64,000 nucleotides of DNA from Roseateles oligotrophus (GCF_014204525.1 NZ_JACHLP010000007.1:124001-188000); one strand, 5' to 3'. Positions 25,837 to 35,039 are shown, counted from the stretch's first letter. The notes: generated by a model not told the origin, from the letters alone. Program-made: numbers and translations.

Positions 25837-27348
25837 ATGGACTCGAACAACCAGAACGGCAAAAAGACCGAAATCCTGTTGCCGCTGCGCCGCCTGGTGT
25901 GGGCGCTGGTGGCGACCGGCGTGTTGGCGGCGGGCGGCACGTCCGCTGCCTTGCAGATGGCGGCCTCCAGCAAGACGGATGGCGCGCCTGCCACCCCGGT
26001 GGCCGGCCTGGCGGCGCCGGTGCCGGCCGCTGGCCTGCCCGACTTCGCCCAGATCGCCACCACCCAGGGCGTGGCCGTGGTCAATATCAGCGTCAGCGGC
26101 AGCGTCAAGACGGCCGGCCGCGCGGCCGGCCCGCAGCTGGACCCCCATGACCCCATGTTCCAGTTCTTCCGGCGCTTCCAGATCCCCGGCATGAGCGAAG
26201 GGCGGGAGACGCCTGTGCGTGGCCAAGGCTCTGGCTTCATCGTCAGCAGCGATGGGGTGATCCTGACCAATGCCCATGTGCTGCGTGGCGCGCAAGAAGT
26301 GACGGTCAAACTGAGCGACAAGCGCGAGTTCCAGGCCGAGGTCTTGGGCAGTGATGCCAAGACCGATGTGGCCGTGCTCAAGATCGAGGCCAAGAACCTG
26401 CCCGTGGTGACCCTGGGCAGCAGCAGCACGACGCGGGTGGGCGAATGGGTGCTGGCCATAGGCTCGCCCTTTGGCTTTGAGAACAGCGTCAGCGCCGGGG
26501 TGATCAGCGCCAAGGGCCGGGCCCTGCCAGATGAGAGTTATGTGCCCTTCATCCAGACCGATGTGGCCGTCAACCCTGGCAACTCGGGCGGCCCGCTGTT
26601 CAATAGCCGCGGCGAGGTGGTGGGCATCAATTCGCAGATCTTCAGCCAGACGGGCGGCTACCAGGGCCTGTCCTTCGCCATCCCCATCGAGCTGGCCAAC
26701 AAGGTCAGGCTGCAGATCGAGAAAACCGGCCAGGCCCAGCATGCCAGGCTGGGCCTCAGCATCCAGGACCTCAACCAGGCGTTTGCCGACTCCTTCAAGC
26801 TGGACAAGCCCGAGGGCGCCCTGGTGGCCAGCGTGGAGGAGGGCGGCCCTGCCGCCAAGGCCGGCCTGCGCCCGGGCGATGTGATCCTCAAGTTCAATGG
26901 CCAGGCGATTGTGGCCAGCAGCGATCTGCCCGCCTTGGTGGGCCAGTCGCAGGCGGGCGATACGGTGAAGCTGGACGTTTGGCGCCAGGGCCGAAGCGAG
27001 ACCTTCAGCGCCAAGCTGGGCGATGCTGCGGCCATGAATCCGCGTGTTGCCAGCGAGGATGGGGCCGCCGCAGTTGCACCGCAAGGCCGGCTGGGCCTGG
27101 CCTTGCGGCCCTTGCAGCCGCAGGAAATGCAGCAGTCCGGCATCCGCGCCGGCCTGCTGGTCGAACAAGCCAGCGGCCCGGCCGCCAAGGCGGGCCTGCG
27201 CCCCGGCGATGTGCTCTTGGCCGTCAACGGCTCGGCCCTGAGCTCGGTGCAAGAGCTGCGCGCGGCGGTGGCTGGCACCGAGAAGTCGCTGGCCTTGCTG
27301 GTGCAGCGCGGGGCGGACAGGATTTTTGTGCCGCTGAGCTTAAGCTGA
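25837..27348 (+). CDS. Periplasmic serine endoprotease, DegP/HtrA (Do) family
   Basis: This is a trypsin-like quality-control protease acting on misfolded envelope proteins. It has 503 aa: an N-terminal membrane/signal segment (about 19-42), a protease domain with catalytic His147 (LTNAHVL), Asp177 (TDVAVLKI) and Ser250 (NPGNSGGPLF), and two PDZ domains (about 290-385 and 405-500, both with KAGLRPGDV(I/L)L). All catalytic residues are present, so it should be active. A flexible linker with paired Gly/Pro lies between signal and protease domain. It sits 67 bp downstream of the two-component genes and is likely their target or in the same transcript. Confidence 0.93.
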   Translation: MDSNNQNGKKTEILLPLRRLVWALVATGVLAAGGTSAALQMAASSKTDGAPATPVAGLAAPVPAAGLPDFAQIATTQGVAVVNISVSGSVKTAGRAAGPQLDPHDPMFQFFRRFQIPGMSEGRETPVRGQGSGFIVSSDGVILTNAHVLRGAQEVTVKLSDKREFQAEVLGSDAKTDVAVLKIEAKNLPVVTLGSSSTTRVGEWVLAIGSPFGFENSVSAGVISAKGRALPDESYVPFIQTDVAVNPGNSGGPLFNSRGEVVGINSQIFSQTGGYQGLSFAIPIELANKVRLQIEKTGQAQHARLGLSIQDLNQAFADSFKLDKPEGALVASVEEGGPAAKAGLRPGDVILKFNGQAIVASSDLPALVGQSQAGDTVKLDVWRQGRSETFSAKLGDAAAMNPRVASEDGAAAVAPQGRLGLALRPLQPQEMQQSGIRAGLLVEQASGPAAKAGLRPGDVLLAVNGSALSSVQELRAAVAGTEKSLALLVQRGADRIFVPLSLS

Positions 27349-28548
27349 GAGCGCGTCGGCCAAGGTCTCGGTCAGCGCCCGCCCCAGCAATTCAAGGCCC
27401 TGATCGATTTCCTCCTCGGTGATGTTCAGGGCCGGCATCAAGCGCAGCAGATTGGGGCGTGGCGCGTTGAGCAGCAGGCCTGTGGGCGCCAGATTGCGGG
27501 CGCTGCTGACGATTTGCTCCGCATGATTGCCGGGCAGGACCAAGGCCCTGAGCAGCCCGGCACCGCGTTCGCCGACCAGGCCGTGCTCACGGGCCAGCTT
27601 CTGCAGGCCCGCGGCGAGGTAGTGGCCGCGCTGGCGCACGCGGGCCAGAAACTCGTCCCGGCAGACCTCGTTCAAGACGGCCAGGCCCAAGGCCGCCATC
27701 AAGGGGTTGCCGCAGAAAGTGCCGCCCTGGTCGCCGGGCTCAAAGCAGTTGTAGCGCTCCTTGCAAAGAAGGGCGGACAAGGGGGCGCCGCCGCCAATAC
27801 CTTTGGCGAGGGTGAGCAGATCGGGCTCGATGCCATACATCTCGTAGGCAAAAGCATGGCCGCAGCGGCCGACGCCGGTCTGCACCTCGTCGGCGATCAG
27901 CAGCAGTTGGCGCTCCGTGCTCAGGGCGCGCAGCTCTCGCACAAAGCCCGGGTCGGCCAGATTAACGCCGGCCTCGCCCTGCACGAACTCGATCATGACG
28001 GCGACGCTGCTCGGCTGGATCGCCCGCGCGACGGACTCGATATCGTTCAGCCTAGCCTTGGGAAAGCCCGTGGGCATGGGCGGGTAGATGCGCTCCCAGC
28101 CGGGCTTGCCGGAGGCGCTCATCATGGCCAGCGTGCGGCCATGAAAGCCGCCCTCGAAGCCGATGATTTCAAACGCCCCCTGGCGCATTTTCTGGCCCCA
28201 GCGCCGCGCCAGCTTGATCGCGGCCTCGTTGGCCTCGGCGCCCGAGCTGGCGAGGAAGACACGGTCCATGCAAGTCAGCTCCACCAGCCGTTGGGCCAGC
28301 TCCAGCATGGGCCGGTTGTAGAAAGCCGGGCTCGGGTTCAGCAGCTGTTGTGCCTGCTGCGTCAGGGCTTGCGCCAGCAGGGCGGGGCTGTGTCCGAGGC
28401 TGTTGACGGCCCAGCCCTGGATCAGGTCGAGATAGCGCTTGCCGCCTTCGTCGACCAGCCAGGCACCCTGGCCTTGCGCAAACACAAGCTCGGGCCGCTG
28501 GGTGATGGTGATGAGATGCTTGCCGTAGTCGTTTGCGTCGTCGTTCAT
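27340..28548 (-). CDS. Class III PLP aminotransferase (acetylornithine aminotransferase-like)
   Basis: This is a 402-aa PLP-dependent aminotransferase. The family hallmarks are present: FLASSGAEANEAAIKLARRW, GFEGGFHGRTLAMMSASG, LIADEVQTGVGRCG with the pyridine-contacting Asp, and the Schiff-base Lys249 in LTLAKGIGGGAPL. It most resembles ArgD-type enzymes, which act on N-acetylornithine or succinyldiaminopimelate in arginine/lysine synthesis. Subgroup identity is not certain from sequence alone, so I leave the symbol empty. Its 3' end overlaps the converging protease gene by 9 bp. Confidence 0.88.
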   Translation of the reverse strand: MNDDANDYGKHLITITQRPELVFAQGQGAWLVDEGGKRYLDLIQGWAVNSLGHSPALLAQALTQQAQQLLNPSPAFYNRPMLELAQRLVELTCMDRVFLASSGAEANEAAIKLARRWGQKMRQGAFEIIGFEGGFHGRTLAMMSASGKPGWERIYPPMPTGFPKARLNDIESVARAIQPSSVAVMIEFVQGEAGVNLADPGFVRELRALSTERQLLLIADEVQTGVGRCGHAFAYEMYGIEPDLLTLAKGIGGGAPLSALLCKERYNCFEPGDQGGTFCGNPLMAALGLAVLNEVCRDEFLARVRQRGHYLAAGLQKLAREHGLVGERGAGLLRALVLPGNHAEQIVSSARNLAPTGLLLNAPRPNLLRLMPALNITEEEIDQGLELLGRALTETLADALSA

Positions 28549-28672
28549 GCGGCCTCCTGCCGGCGATGGATCTGGGAGCCGGCAGTTTGCGCAAGCGCGC
28601 GGCTGTCAGCAATGACGCTGTTCCCACTTTTTCTGCCATGACTCGGCGGCCCGTCGGCTGTCAGAATGAGGC

Positions 28673-29641
28673 ATGGCCTGTCGCATTGTTTTTGTCCTGT
28701 TCCCCGGTTTCCAGCAGCTGGATCTGGCCGGGCCCATGGCCGTGTTCGAGCTGGCTCGCCTGCAGCAGCCGGGCAGCTACAGCTGGCGGCTGGCGGCCAG
28801 CGTGGCGGGCAGCGTTCGCAGCTCGGCGGGCCTCGACTGGCCGGTGCAGGCGCTGCCGCGCAGCGTGGGTGAGGGCGATCTGCTGATGGTGATCGGTGGC
28901 GATGGCGTCGACGCGGCCTGCCGGGATCCCCGCCTGTGTCGCTGGCTGCAGCGCGCCAGCCGCAGCGGCGCGCGCCTGGCCAGCATCTGCAGCGGCAGCC
29001 TGCTGCTCGCGGCGGCGGGCCTGCTCGAGCAGCGGGCTGCCACCACGCATTGGTCCAGAAGCCGGCAGTTCGCGAGCGAGTTTCCTGCCGTCAAGCTCCA
29101 GCCCGAGCGCATTTTTGTGCGAGAAACCGCGGCCGGCGAAGGCAGCGGCAGGCGGCCCGAAATCTGGACCAGCGCGGGCATGACGGCCGGCATCGACCTG
29201 TGCCTGGCCCTGGTCGCGCAGGATTGCGGCGAGGGCGTGGCGGGCGCGGCGGCTCGCCAACTGGTGGTGGAGCGGCGGCGCCCGGGCGGGCAGTCCCAGT
29301 TCTCGCCCCTGTTGGAGCTGCAGCGGCCCGAGGGGCGTTTTGGCGACTTGCTGGACTATGTGCGCCAGCATCTGGGCCTGGATCACCGGGTCGAGGCGCT
29401 GGCCGCGCGGGCCTGCATGAGCCCCAGGCATTTCGCCCGCTGCTTCCGGGCCGAGACGGGGGCCACGCCCGCCCAGGTCATCGAGCGCCTGCGGGTGGAT
29501 GCCGCACGCGCCGCTTTGGAGGGCGGGCAGCCCTCGGTCCAGCGCATTGCCCAGGACTGCGGCTTTGGCAACGCCGAGCGCATGCGGCGATCTTTTCAGA
29601 GGCTGTTGGGCCAGCCGCCGGCGGCCTTCCGCAAGGCTTAG
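28673..29641 (+). CDS. GlxA/FtrA-type AraC regulator with DJ-1/PfpI domain
   Basis: This is a 322-aa transcription factor. An N-terminal DJ-1/PfpI (class I glutamine-amidotransferase-like) domain covers about 1-190, with LFPGFQQLDLAGPMAVFE and the nucleophile-elbow cysteine in SICSGSLLLAAAGLL. The C-terminal AraC-type double HTH (about 225-320) reads RVEALAARACMSPRHFARCF and IAQDCGFGNAERMRRSF. The N-terminal domain in this group senses small molecules rather than catalysing. No obvious target operon flanks it. Confidence 0.92.
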   Translation: MACRIVFVLFPGFQQLDLAGPMAVFELARLQQPGSYSWRLAASVAGSVRSSAGLDWPVQALPRSVGEGDLLMVIGGDGVDAACRDPRLCRWLQRASRSGARLASICSGSLLLAAAGLLEQRAATTHWSRSRQFASEFPAVKLQPERIFVRETAAGEGSGRRPEIWTSAGMTAGIDLCLALVAQDCGEGVAGAAARQLVVERRRPGGQSQFSPLLELQRPEGRFGDLLDYVRQHLGLDHRVEALAARACMSPRHFARCFRAETGATPAQVIERLRVDAARAALEGGQPSVQRIAQDCGFGNAERMRRSFQRLLGQPPAAFRKA

Positions 29642-29695
29642 GGATTGGCCGGCTCGGTCCTGTTTCAGACCGGCCGCTTGTCGCGCGGCCCGTCC

Positions 29696-32600
29696 TCAGT
29701 CCTCTCCATGCCCGTGGCCCAGCATGGTTTCGTCGATGGCGACGTCGGCATTGACCCCTTCAAAGAAAAAGGGCTTGCGCGCCTTGTTGCGGGACAGCAC
29801 CTCGTTCATGGTCGGCAGCTCGTAGAGGCGGCCGTTTTGCATCACATGGCTGATGCGGTCGCTCTGGCGGATATCGGCCAGCACATCGCCGTCGATGATG
29901 AGCAGATCGGCCAGCTTGCCCACTTCCAGCGAACCGAGGTCCTTGTCCAGGCCCAGATAACGCGCCGGATTGGCGGTGGCCGTGCGCAGGGCTTCCAGCG
30001 GCTTCATGCCGCCCAGGCCAAACATCCACATCTCCCAATGCGCGCCCAGGCCCTCGCGCTGGCCGTGGGCGCCGATATTGGCGGGCACGCCGGCGCGCTG
30101 CAAGGCGGTGGCGGTCTTGGCGACGCGCAGCACGTTGAAGTCCTCCTCGGGCGCGGTGAGGCGGCGCACGCTGCGTGATTCCAGCAGCGTGCGGGGCACG
30201 AATCTGGACAGGATGGGGTGCTTCCACACCTCCGTGCGGGCATACCAGTAATGCTCGCCGTCCAGGCCGCCGTAGGCCACGTTCAGCGTGGGCGTGTAGC
30301 CCACTTGCGTCTGCGTCCAAAGCTGGTTCACATCGTCGTAGACCTCGGCCACGGGCAGGGCGTGCTCGATGCCGGTGTGGCCGTCGATGATCATGCTCAT
30401 ATTCAGCTGGAACATGGAGCCGCCCTCGGGCACCACCATCATGCCCGTCTGGCGCGCGGCCTCCAGCAGCTGCTGGCGTTGCTCGCGGCGCGGCTGCTGA
30501 TAGCTCTTGACGCTGATGGCACCGGCGGCCTTCTGGCGCTTCAGATGGGTCAGCGCATCATCGAAGTGATTCACCACGGCCGTGACGCCGGCCTTGGCGC
30601 CGTAAAGAATGCTGCCGGTGGAGTAGATGCGCGGGCCCACGACCCGGCCGGCGCGCTGCAGCTCGGCCTGGCTGAAGATGTCGCCGTTGCGGTTGCTGGG
30701 GTCGTGGATGGTGGTCAGGCCAAAGGCCAGCGAGGCGTAGTTGACCCAACTTTGCTGCGGGATGATTTCGCTCTCGCCCATGCCGCCATGCCAGTGGGCA
30801 TCGATCAGGCCGGGGATGATGGTCTTGCCGCTGGCGTCCAGGTGCTTGGCATCCGGCGGAATCTGCACCTGGGCCGGCAGGCCGATCGCCGCGATGCGAT
30901 TGCCGTCCACCAGGATCACGCCGTTCTCTATCACCTCGTCGCCCTTCATCGTGGCGATGCGGGCGCCGGTGATGGCGATCTTGCCAGCGGGCTTGTCGCT
31001 GGCCTGGCTGAAGCCGATCTTCTGGCCGACCTGCGCGGGCTTGGCGCCGGCCGCCAGCGGGGCGCTGAACAGTTCGTCGCCGTAGGAGAAATGCACTTGC
31101 CGGCTGTCGCCGCTCCAGTGCATGAATTCGCCCGCCACGCCGTCCAGCTTGGTGAGCGGCAGGCCGTCCATCTTGGGGCCCACGCTGATGGGCTTGCCGA
31201 CCCGGGGCAGGGGCGTCACATAAGCATGGGCGCGCTCGACAAAGCCCAGCCACTGGCCGTCCGGCGAGACGCTGAACTGGCTGACGAACTCGCCCTTGGC
31301 GACCTCGGTTTCACTGCGATCCGTCAAGTCGATGCGGACCAGCTTTTGCTGCGAATCCACCTCGCTCGTCATGCTGGAGCGGCTCAGGTAGAGGGCGTCG
31401 TTGCGCTCGGCGAATTGTGGCGAGTCGCCGCTCTTGGCGATGCGCTTGGGCGCCGTCTTGCCGTCCGCCGCCACTACGTAGACGCCGCTGTCCAGGCCAT
31501 GCCAGGGCGTGGTCAGATAGCCGCCTTTTTCCTTTTTGAACACGACGGTCTTGCCATCGGGCGAGAACTGGGGCGAGAGGTATTTGCCGGGCGCCTGGCT
31601 CAGCACGGTCTCGCGGCCGCTGGCGAGGTCGAGCTTGCGCACGCTGCCCAGCTTCTCGTCGTTCCAACTGGTGTAGACCAGCTCGCGGCCATCGCGCGAG
31701 AAGCTGGGGAAGAACTCAAACGCGTCTTTTTGCTGGGTGATGCGCTTGGGCACGCCATCGGGCAGGTCTTTGAGATAGAGCTGGCCCAGGGCCGAATAGA
31801 CTACCCGTTTGCCCTCGGGCGAGACATGGACCCAGCGCAGCTGTTTGACGCTGAATTGATCGGGCGCCACCTCTTGCGCAAAGCGCAAGGCCTCGCGCAA
31901 CTCGCGCGTGTCCTTCATATGGAAGGGGATCTCGCTGGCCTGTTTGGTTTTGTCCGTGGCAAAGGGGTCGACCCGCCACAGCTTGCCCTTGGCCCAGACG
32001 ACGATGGCCTTGGCGTCGGGCGTCCAGGCAAAGCTGGGGTAGACGCCGTAGACCGACCAGGACTCCTGCAGATCGCGCTCCAGCTCGGCCCAGACCGGGG
32101 TCTCGCGGCCCGTCTGCAGGTCTTTCAGGAACAAGCTGCTCTGGTTGCGCACACGGCGCACAAAGGCCAGGGTTTGGCCATCGGGCGAGGGCGTGGGCCG
32201 GATCGCGCCGCCGGGGCCTTGGACGAAGGGCTCCACCGAGCCGTCGCTCAGGTCCTGGCGGAAGATCTTGAAGATCTCCTTATTGCTGTCCTTGTTGTAC
32301 TCGAAGGTCCTGCCCGGCGTCGTGTCTTGCGAGTAGTAGAGGTATTTGCCGTCGGGCGAGAGGGCGGGCTCGCCCAGGTCTTTCTGCCAGTTGGGCTTTT
32401 CGTTCAGCTGCACGCCCTTGTTGCCGGCGGCCTGGCCGTCCACGTGGTAGAGCCAGATCTCGCCCGAACCGGCCGAACGGGTGCCGGTGAAATGCTTGCG
32501 GGCGGCGATGTATTTGCCGCTCGGATGCCAGACCGGGTTGTTGAGCAAGCGGTAGTCTTCCTTGGTGATGGCGCGCGCCTGGCTGCCGTCGGCATTCATC

Positions 32601-32980
32601 AGCCAGATATTGTCGCCACCACCGGCATCGCTGACGAAGGCGATCTGCTTGCCATCGGGCGAGAAGCGGGCCTGCTGCTCCCAGGCGATGGAGTGGGTCA
32701 GGGCCTTGGCCTCGCCACCGGCGATGGGCAGTAGGTAGAGATCGCCCAGCAGGTCGAAGACGAGTTGCTTGCCGTCGGGGCTGATGTCCACGCTCATCCA
32801 GGTGCCGCTGCGGGTGTCGATGGGGATCGTCCTGGCTTCGCCGGGCGGCTTGTTGACGTCCCAGGTCTTGGTGGCCTGGGCCTGGGCTTCTGCCGCCAAG
32901 CTGTGTTGCAGAGGGGCGGCGCTGGCCAGCAAGAGCGCCAGGCTGGCCGTCCAAACAGGGGAGGGGAGGAGGTTTTGCAT
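29696..32980 (-). CDS. Secreted amidohydrolase with N-terminal TolB-like beta-propeller
   Basis: This very large (about 1094 aa) exported protein fuses two parts. Residues from about 50 to 660 hold repeated PD40/WD40-like propeller blades (SPDGKQLVFDLLGDLY, FSPDGKQIAFVSDAG, SRDGRELVYTSWND). The C-terminal ~430 residues are a metal-dependent amidohydrolase with the HxH site in IIPGLIDAHWHGG and later conserved His/Asp segments. The start at 32980 places a signal peptide (WTASLALLLASAAPLQHSLA) first; ATG 33013 or TTG 33037 are alternatives. The fusion is a known architecture in proteobacteria, and the substrate is unknown. The prophage begins within about 100 bp upstream, so its native promoter may have been replaced. 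Confidence 0.88.
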   Translation of the reverse strand: MQNLLPSPVWTASLALLLASAAPLQHSLAAEAQAQATKTWDVNKPPGEARTIPIDTRSGTWMSVDISPDGKQLVFDLLGDLYLLPIAGGEAKALTHSIAWEQQARFSPDGKQIAFVSDAGGGDNIWLMNADGSQARAITKEDYRLLNNPVWHPSGKYIAARKHFTGTRSAGSGEIWLYHVDGQAAGNKGVQLNEKPNWQKDLGEPALSPDGKYLYYSQDTTPGRTFEYNKDSNKEIFKIFRQDLSDGSVEPFVQGPGGAIRPTPSPDGQTLAFVRRVRNQSSLFLKDLQTGRETPVWAELERDLQESWSVYGVYPSFAWTPDAKAIVVWAKGKLWRVDPFATDKTKQASEIPFHMKDTRELREALRFAQEVAPDQFSVKQLRWVHVSPEGKRVVYSALGQLYLKDLPDGVPKRITQQKDAFEFFPSFSRDGRELVYTSWNDEKLGSVRKLDLASGRETVLSQAPGKYLSPQFSPDGKTVVFKKEKGGYLTTPWHGLDSGVYVVAADGKTAPKRIAKSGDSPQFAERNDALYLSRSSMTSEVDSQQKLVRIDLTDRSETEVAKGEFVSQFSVSPDGQWLGFVERAHAYVTPLPRVGKPISVGPKMDGLPLTKLDGVAGEFMHWSGDSRQVHFSYGDELFSAPLAAGAKPAQVGQKIGFSQASDKPAGKIAITGARIATMKGDEVIENGVILVDGNRIAAIGLPAQVQIPPDAKHLDASGKTIIPGLIDAHWHGGMGESEIIPQQSWVNYASLAFGLTTIHDPSNRNGDIFSQAELQRAGRVVGPRIYSTGSILYGAKAGVTAVVNHFDDALTHLKRQKAAGAISVKSYQQPRREQRQQLLEAARQTGMMVVPEGGSMFQLNMSMIIDGHTGIEHALPVAEVYDDVNQLWTQTQVGYTPTLNVAYGGLDGEHYWYARTEVWKHPILSRFVPRTLLESRSVRRLTAPEEDFNVLRVAKTATALQRAGVPANIGAHGQREGLGAHWEMWMFGLGGMKPLEALRTATANPARYLGLDKDLGSLEVGKLADLLIIDGDVLADIRQSDRISHVMQNGRLYELPTMNEVLSRNKARKPFFFEGVNADVAIDETMLGHGHGED

Positions 32981-33054
32981 GGGCGCCGAGCTTAGGCGTT
33001 GCGGGGCAGTCATGCTGAACGAGAGTGAGATATCCAAAGAAGGAACGGCGCGAT

Positions 33055-33107
33055 ATTTCAGGATTTATGAGGATGGTGGCGGATTTATCGCCATGAAATC
33101 CTGAAAG
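33055..33107. repeat. Inverted/iterated sites near the left prophage end
   Basis: TTTCAGGATTT (from about 33056) reappears inverted as AAATCCTGAAA (ending about 33106). Both copies extend similarly (TTTCAGGATTTATGAGG against TTTCAGGATTTCATGGC on the other strand). A third related GGCGGATTTATCGCC lies between them. Clustered imperfect repeats of about 20 bp at a Mu-like terminus are what transposase end-binding sites look like. The assignment is inferred and needs the right end for comparison. Confidence 0.4.
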
Positions 33108-33142
33108 ACACTTTAGCGCCAGGAAAATGGCGCCAGCTTGAT

Positions 33143-33616
33143 TCAAATGGACGCCGGGACAAGGAAAGTGCCCAGGATATCCAGCACCGCCTGCTCGTCA
33201 TCCGGCGCCAACGTTCCGGCGTCAGGGTCAGCCATCAACAGGCCACGGCGCGGCATGTGCTCGGTGCTCCACTCGTGATAAACCGCGTAGGCGTCCTTCC
33301 CCTTCTTCGATGAAACAGCGCCAAAGCCGACGCGCACGCTGGTCTTGTCAGGCCGACTGTTCAGGCTGCGCAGCATATCGCCATAGCGATCCAGGATGCG
33401 GTGGTTGCCGTCCTTTGGGTAGCTTTCCTTGGTGGACTCCGCCCAGGGTGCCCAAGGATGTCCGAGCGGATCAGTTTCGGTCTCAAAGCGGCCGCTGACT
33501 CGGCTTTCCAATTCCTGGCCGATGCTGGCCATGGCCGGCGTCAAATCATCCAAACGGCCCAGCAGCTTGGAAAGCACTTCGGCGACGGGTGCGCTATCAA
33601 CGGTGACAGTCAGCAA
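33143..33616 (-). CDS. Phage virion morphogenesis protein (Mu gpG-like)
   Basis: This is a 157-aa head/tail-joining protein of the Phage_tail_S/virion-morphogenesis family. It is recognised by EVLSKLLGRLDDLTPAMASIGQELESRVSGRFETETDPLGHPWAPW and the later RHILDRYGDMLRSL-like segment. The start is TTG 33616 with AGGAG 6 nt upstream. It is the last gene of the leftward late operon and the prophage gene nearest the chromosome. In Mu the next gene is the protease I, which here lies 23 kb away on the other strand. Confidence 0.85.
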   Translation of the reverse strand: MLTVTVDSAPVAEVLSKLLGRLDDLTPAMASIGQELESRVSGRFETETDPLGHPWAPWAESTKESYPKDGNHRILDRYGDMLRSLNSRPDKTSVRVGFGAVSSKKGKDAYAVYHEWSTEHMPRRGLLMADPDAGTLAPDDEQAVLDILGTFLVPASI

Positions 33617-33639
33617 GCTGTGCTCCTAGAATATGCGTC

Positions 33640-33714
33640 GAGCGGTAGTTTCCAATGGGAAGGGTTGGGGGCCTGAGAAGGTCGCCATTATCCGGTTCGA
33701 GTCCGGCGCCGCTC
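33640..33714 (+). other. 75-nt tRNA-like cloverleaf between F and G
   Basis: On the plus strand a 7-bp acceptor-type stem (GAGCGGT 33640-33646 with GCCGCTC 33708-33714) closes three hairpins. The first is TTTCC-AATG-GGAAG (33649-33662). The second is a 7-8 bp arm with one mismatch and a GAGA tetraloop (33667-33686). The third is a T-arm, CCGG-TTCGAGT-CCGG (33692-33706), with the canonical TTCGA loop. The T-arm and acceptor match tRNA. The D and anticodon arms do not, because both loops are tetraloops, and no CCA is encoded. The gene order leaves exactly this 102-bp gap. It may be a degenerate tRNA, a tRNA mimic or a structured mRNA element. Confidence 0.45.
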
Positions 33715-33718
33715 ACTT

Positions 33719-35032
33719 CTACTTCATCCGCACATAGCGTGCCGCCAGCAAATCGCTGGCCTGGATGATCCCCGCTGTCGCCACATGATTGGCCGTGATC
33801 TTCATGCGCTCAGCGCCCAGGCGGCCTTTCTCCGAATAGTTGACGCGCACTACGACTTTGCCAACCTGGCCAGGCAGCGACATGGCGTAAACCAATGTGT
33901 TGTTGACGGTATCCAGATAGACCGCAGCACCAGGCAGATGGTTCGGCAAGTCGGCCAGCACGTTTTCGGGCACGGCCGCACCACGTGCTACCTTGCTGTC
34001 ACGCAGCGCATGCATCACCTCGGTATCGCGCAGCAGCACGGCAGCGTTGTCCAGCCGCACGCCCTGTGCTGCAAGGGCTTGCTGGGTCTGCGCGTCCACC
34101 GTATGCACCAGCAGCATCTGTCCATTTGCTCGTTTGTCAGAACTGACCCGGGCCACCATGGCCTGGCATTCAGCCAACTGTGTGGCAGCCAATTCGGCCT
34201 GAACGCTCTGCCACAAGGCCGCGCCCAGCGGCGCATCCAGCGTGGTCAGCTTGTTCTGTACCAGGCGCTGCAAGGCCGCCTCACGAGCTCGGCCCGCGTT
34301 GTACCCGAACCCAGGATCGATGCCAGCAGGCACCCGCTGGACCTCGCCGGTGCGACGGTTCAGCCAGTCGCGCCAAATGATATCGGGAGCGTCCTTCTTC
34401 ATAGGCGCGCCAGTCGGCGTCAGACCGCGCTCATATTCTGCTTTGCTGACCAGCACAATCCTGCAGCGGCACTTCCATCCGTTCGGACACCAGTGCGTCA
34501 GCCAGAACACGTGATCCAGCGGCAACGTGATGTTGTGCCAAGCGCGATGTTCCGGCCGAACACGACCATCGTCCTTGGAGATGATGCGTCCATAGGGATG
34601 CGTGAACTTGGTCCGCTGGGCCCGCTCCCACTGTCCCGCCGCATAAGCGTTGCGCGTGTTGGTGTCGAAGATCAGCTTCAGGCGCTGGGCATCGAAGCGG
34701 GTCTTGAGAATCTCGCCCGTTGCTGGGTCGATGACCTCCTTGGTGCCCCACCAGCCTGCATCTGTCAGCAGCTTCTGGGCATCCCGCTCGAAATCACGGC
34801 GGCCCAAATTGCCATCCACGCTCTTGGTGATCATCTCCTGCAGGCTTGACAGCAAATCAGCACGGGTCAGCCGGCTGATCGTGAACTGGCGTGCATGCTC
34901 TTCGTGCCAGAGGTCCTGCCAGCCATAGGTGACGGCCAGTTGCCCACGCTTTTGCAGATAGGCAACGGCATCTGCCGGGGTCAGTTTGTGCAGTTGAGCA
35001 AAGATTTGTGCGTCTGTCATGGTTGTCGGCAT
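33719..35032 (-). CDS. Phage head morphogenesis protein (Mu gpF / minor capsid)
   Basis: This is a 437-aa minor head protein. The diagnostic central block is present: YGRIISKDDGRVRPEHRAWH followed by LPLDHVFWLTHWCPNGWKCRCR, the Mu F family signature with its Cys/Trp pattern. The C-terminal ~120 residues resemble the PBECR-type extensions often attached to F proteins. The start is uncertain: ATG 35032 (8 nt after the preceding stop) or ATG 35020; neither has a good ribosome site, which suggests coupling to upstream translation. It would act with the portal at the capsid vertex. Confidence 0.88.
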   Translation of the reverse strand: MPTTMTDAQIFAQLHKLTPADAVAYLQKRGQLAVTYGWQDLWHEEHARQFTISRLTRADLLSSLQEMITKSVDGNLGRRDFERDAQKLLTDAGWWGTKEVIDPATGEILKTRFDAQRLKLIFDTNTRNAYAAGQWERAQRTKFTHPYGRIISKDDGRVRPEHRAWHNITLPLDHVFWLTHWCPNGWKCRCRIVLVSKAEYERGLTPTGAPMKKDAPDIIWRDWLNRRTGEVQRVPAGIDPGFGYNAGRAREAALQRLVQNKLTTLDAPLGAALWQSVQAELAATQLAECQAMVARVSSDKRANGQMLLVHTVDAQTQQALAAQGVRLDNAAVLLRDTEVMHALRDSKVARGAAVPENVLADLPNHLPGAAVYLDTVNNTLVYAMSLPGQVGKVVVRVNYSEKGRLGAERMKITANHVATAGIIQASDLLAARYVRMK

Positions 35033-35039
35033 TGGGGGT

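Noticed and set aside
30218-32734. 838-aa plus-strand frame opposite the amidohydrolase
   Set aside because: The minus-strand gene shows propeller and amidohydrolase motifs, whereas this frame shows none and has shadow composition.
33640-33714. Canonical tRNA gene
   Set aside because: T-arm and acceptor fit, but no 7-nt anticodon loop or normal D-arm can be drawn and no CCA is encoded. It is kept only as a tRNA-like structure.
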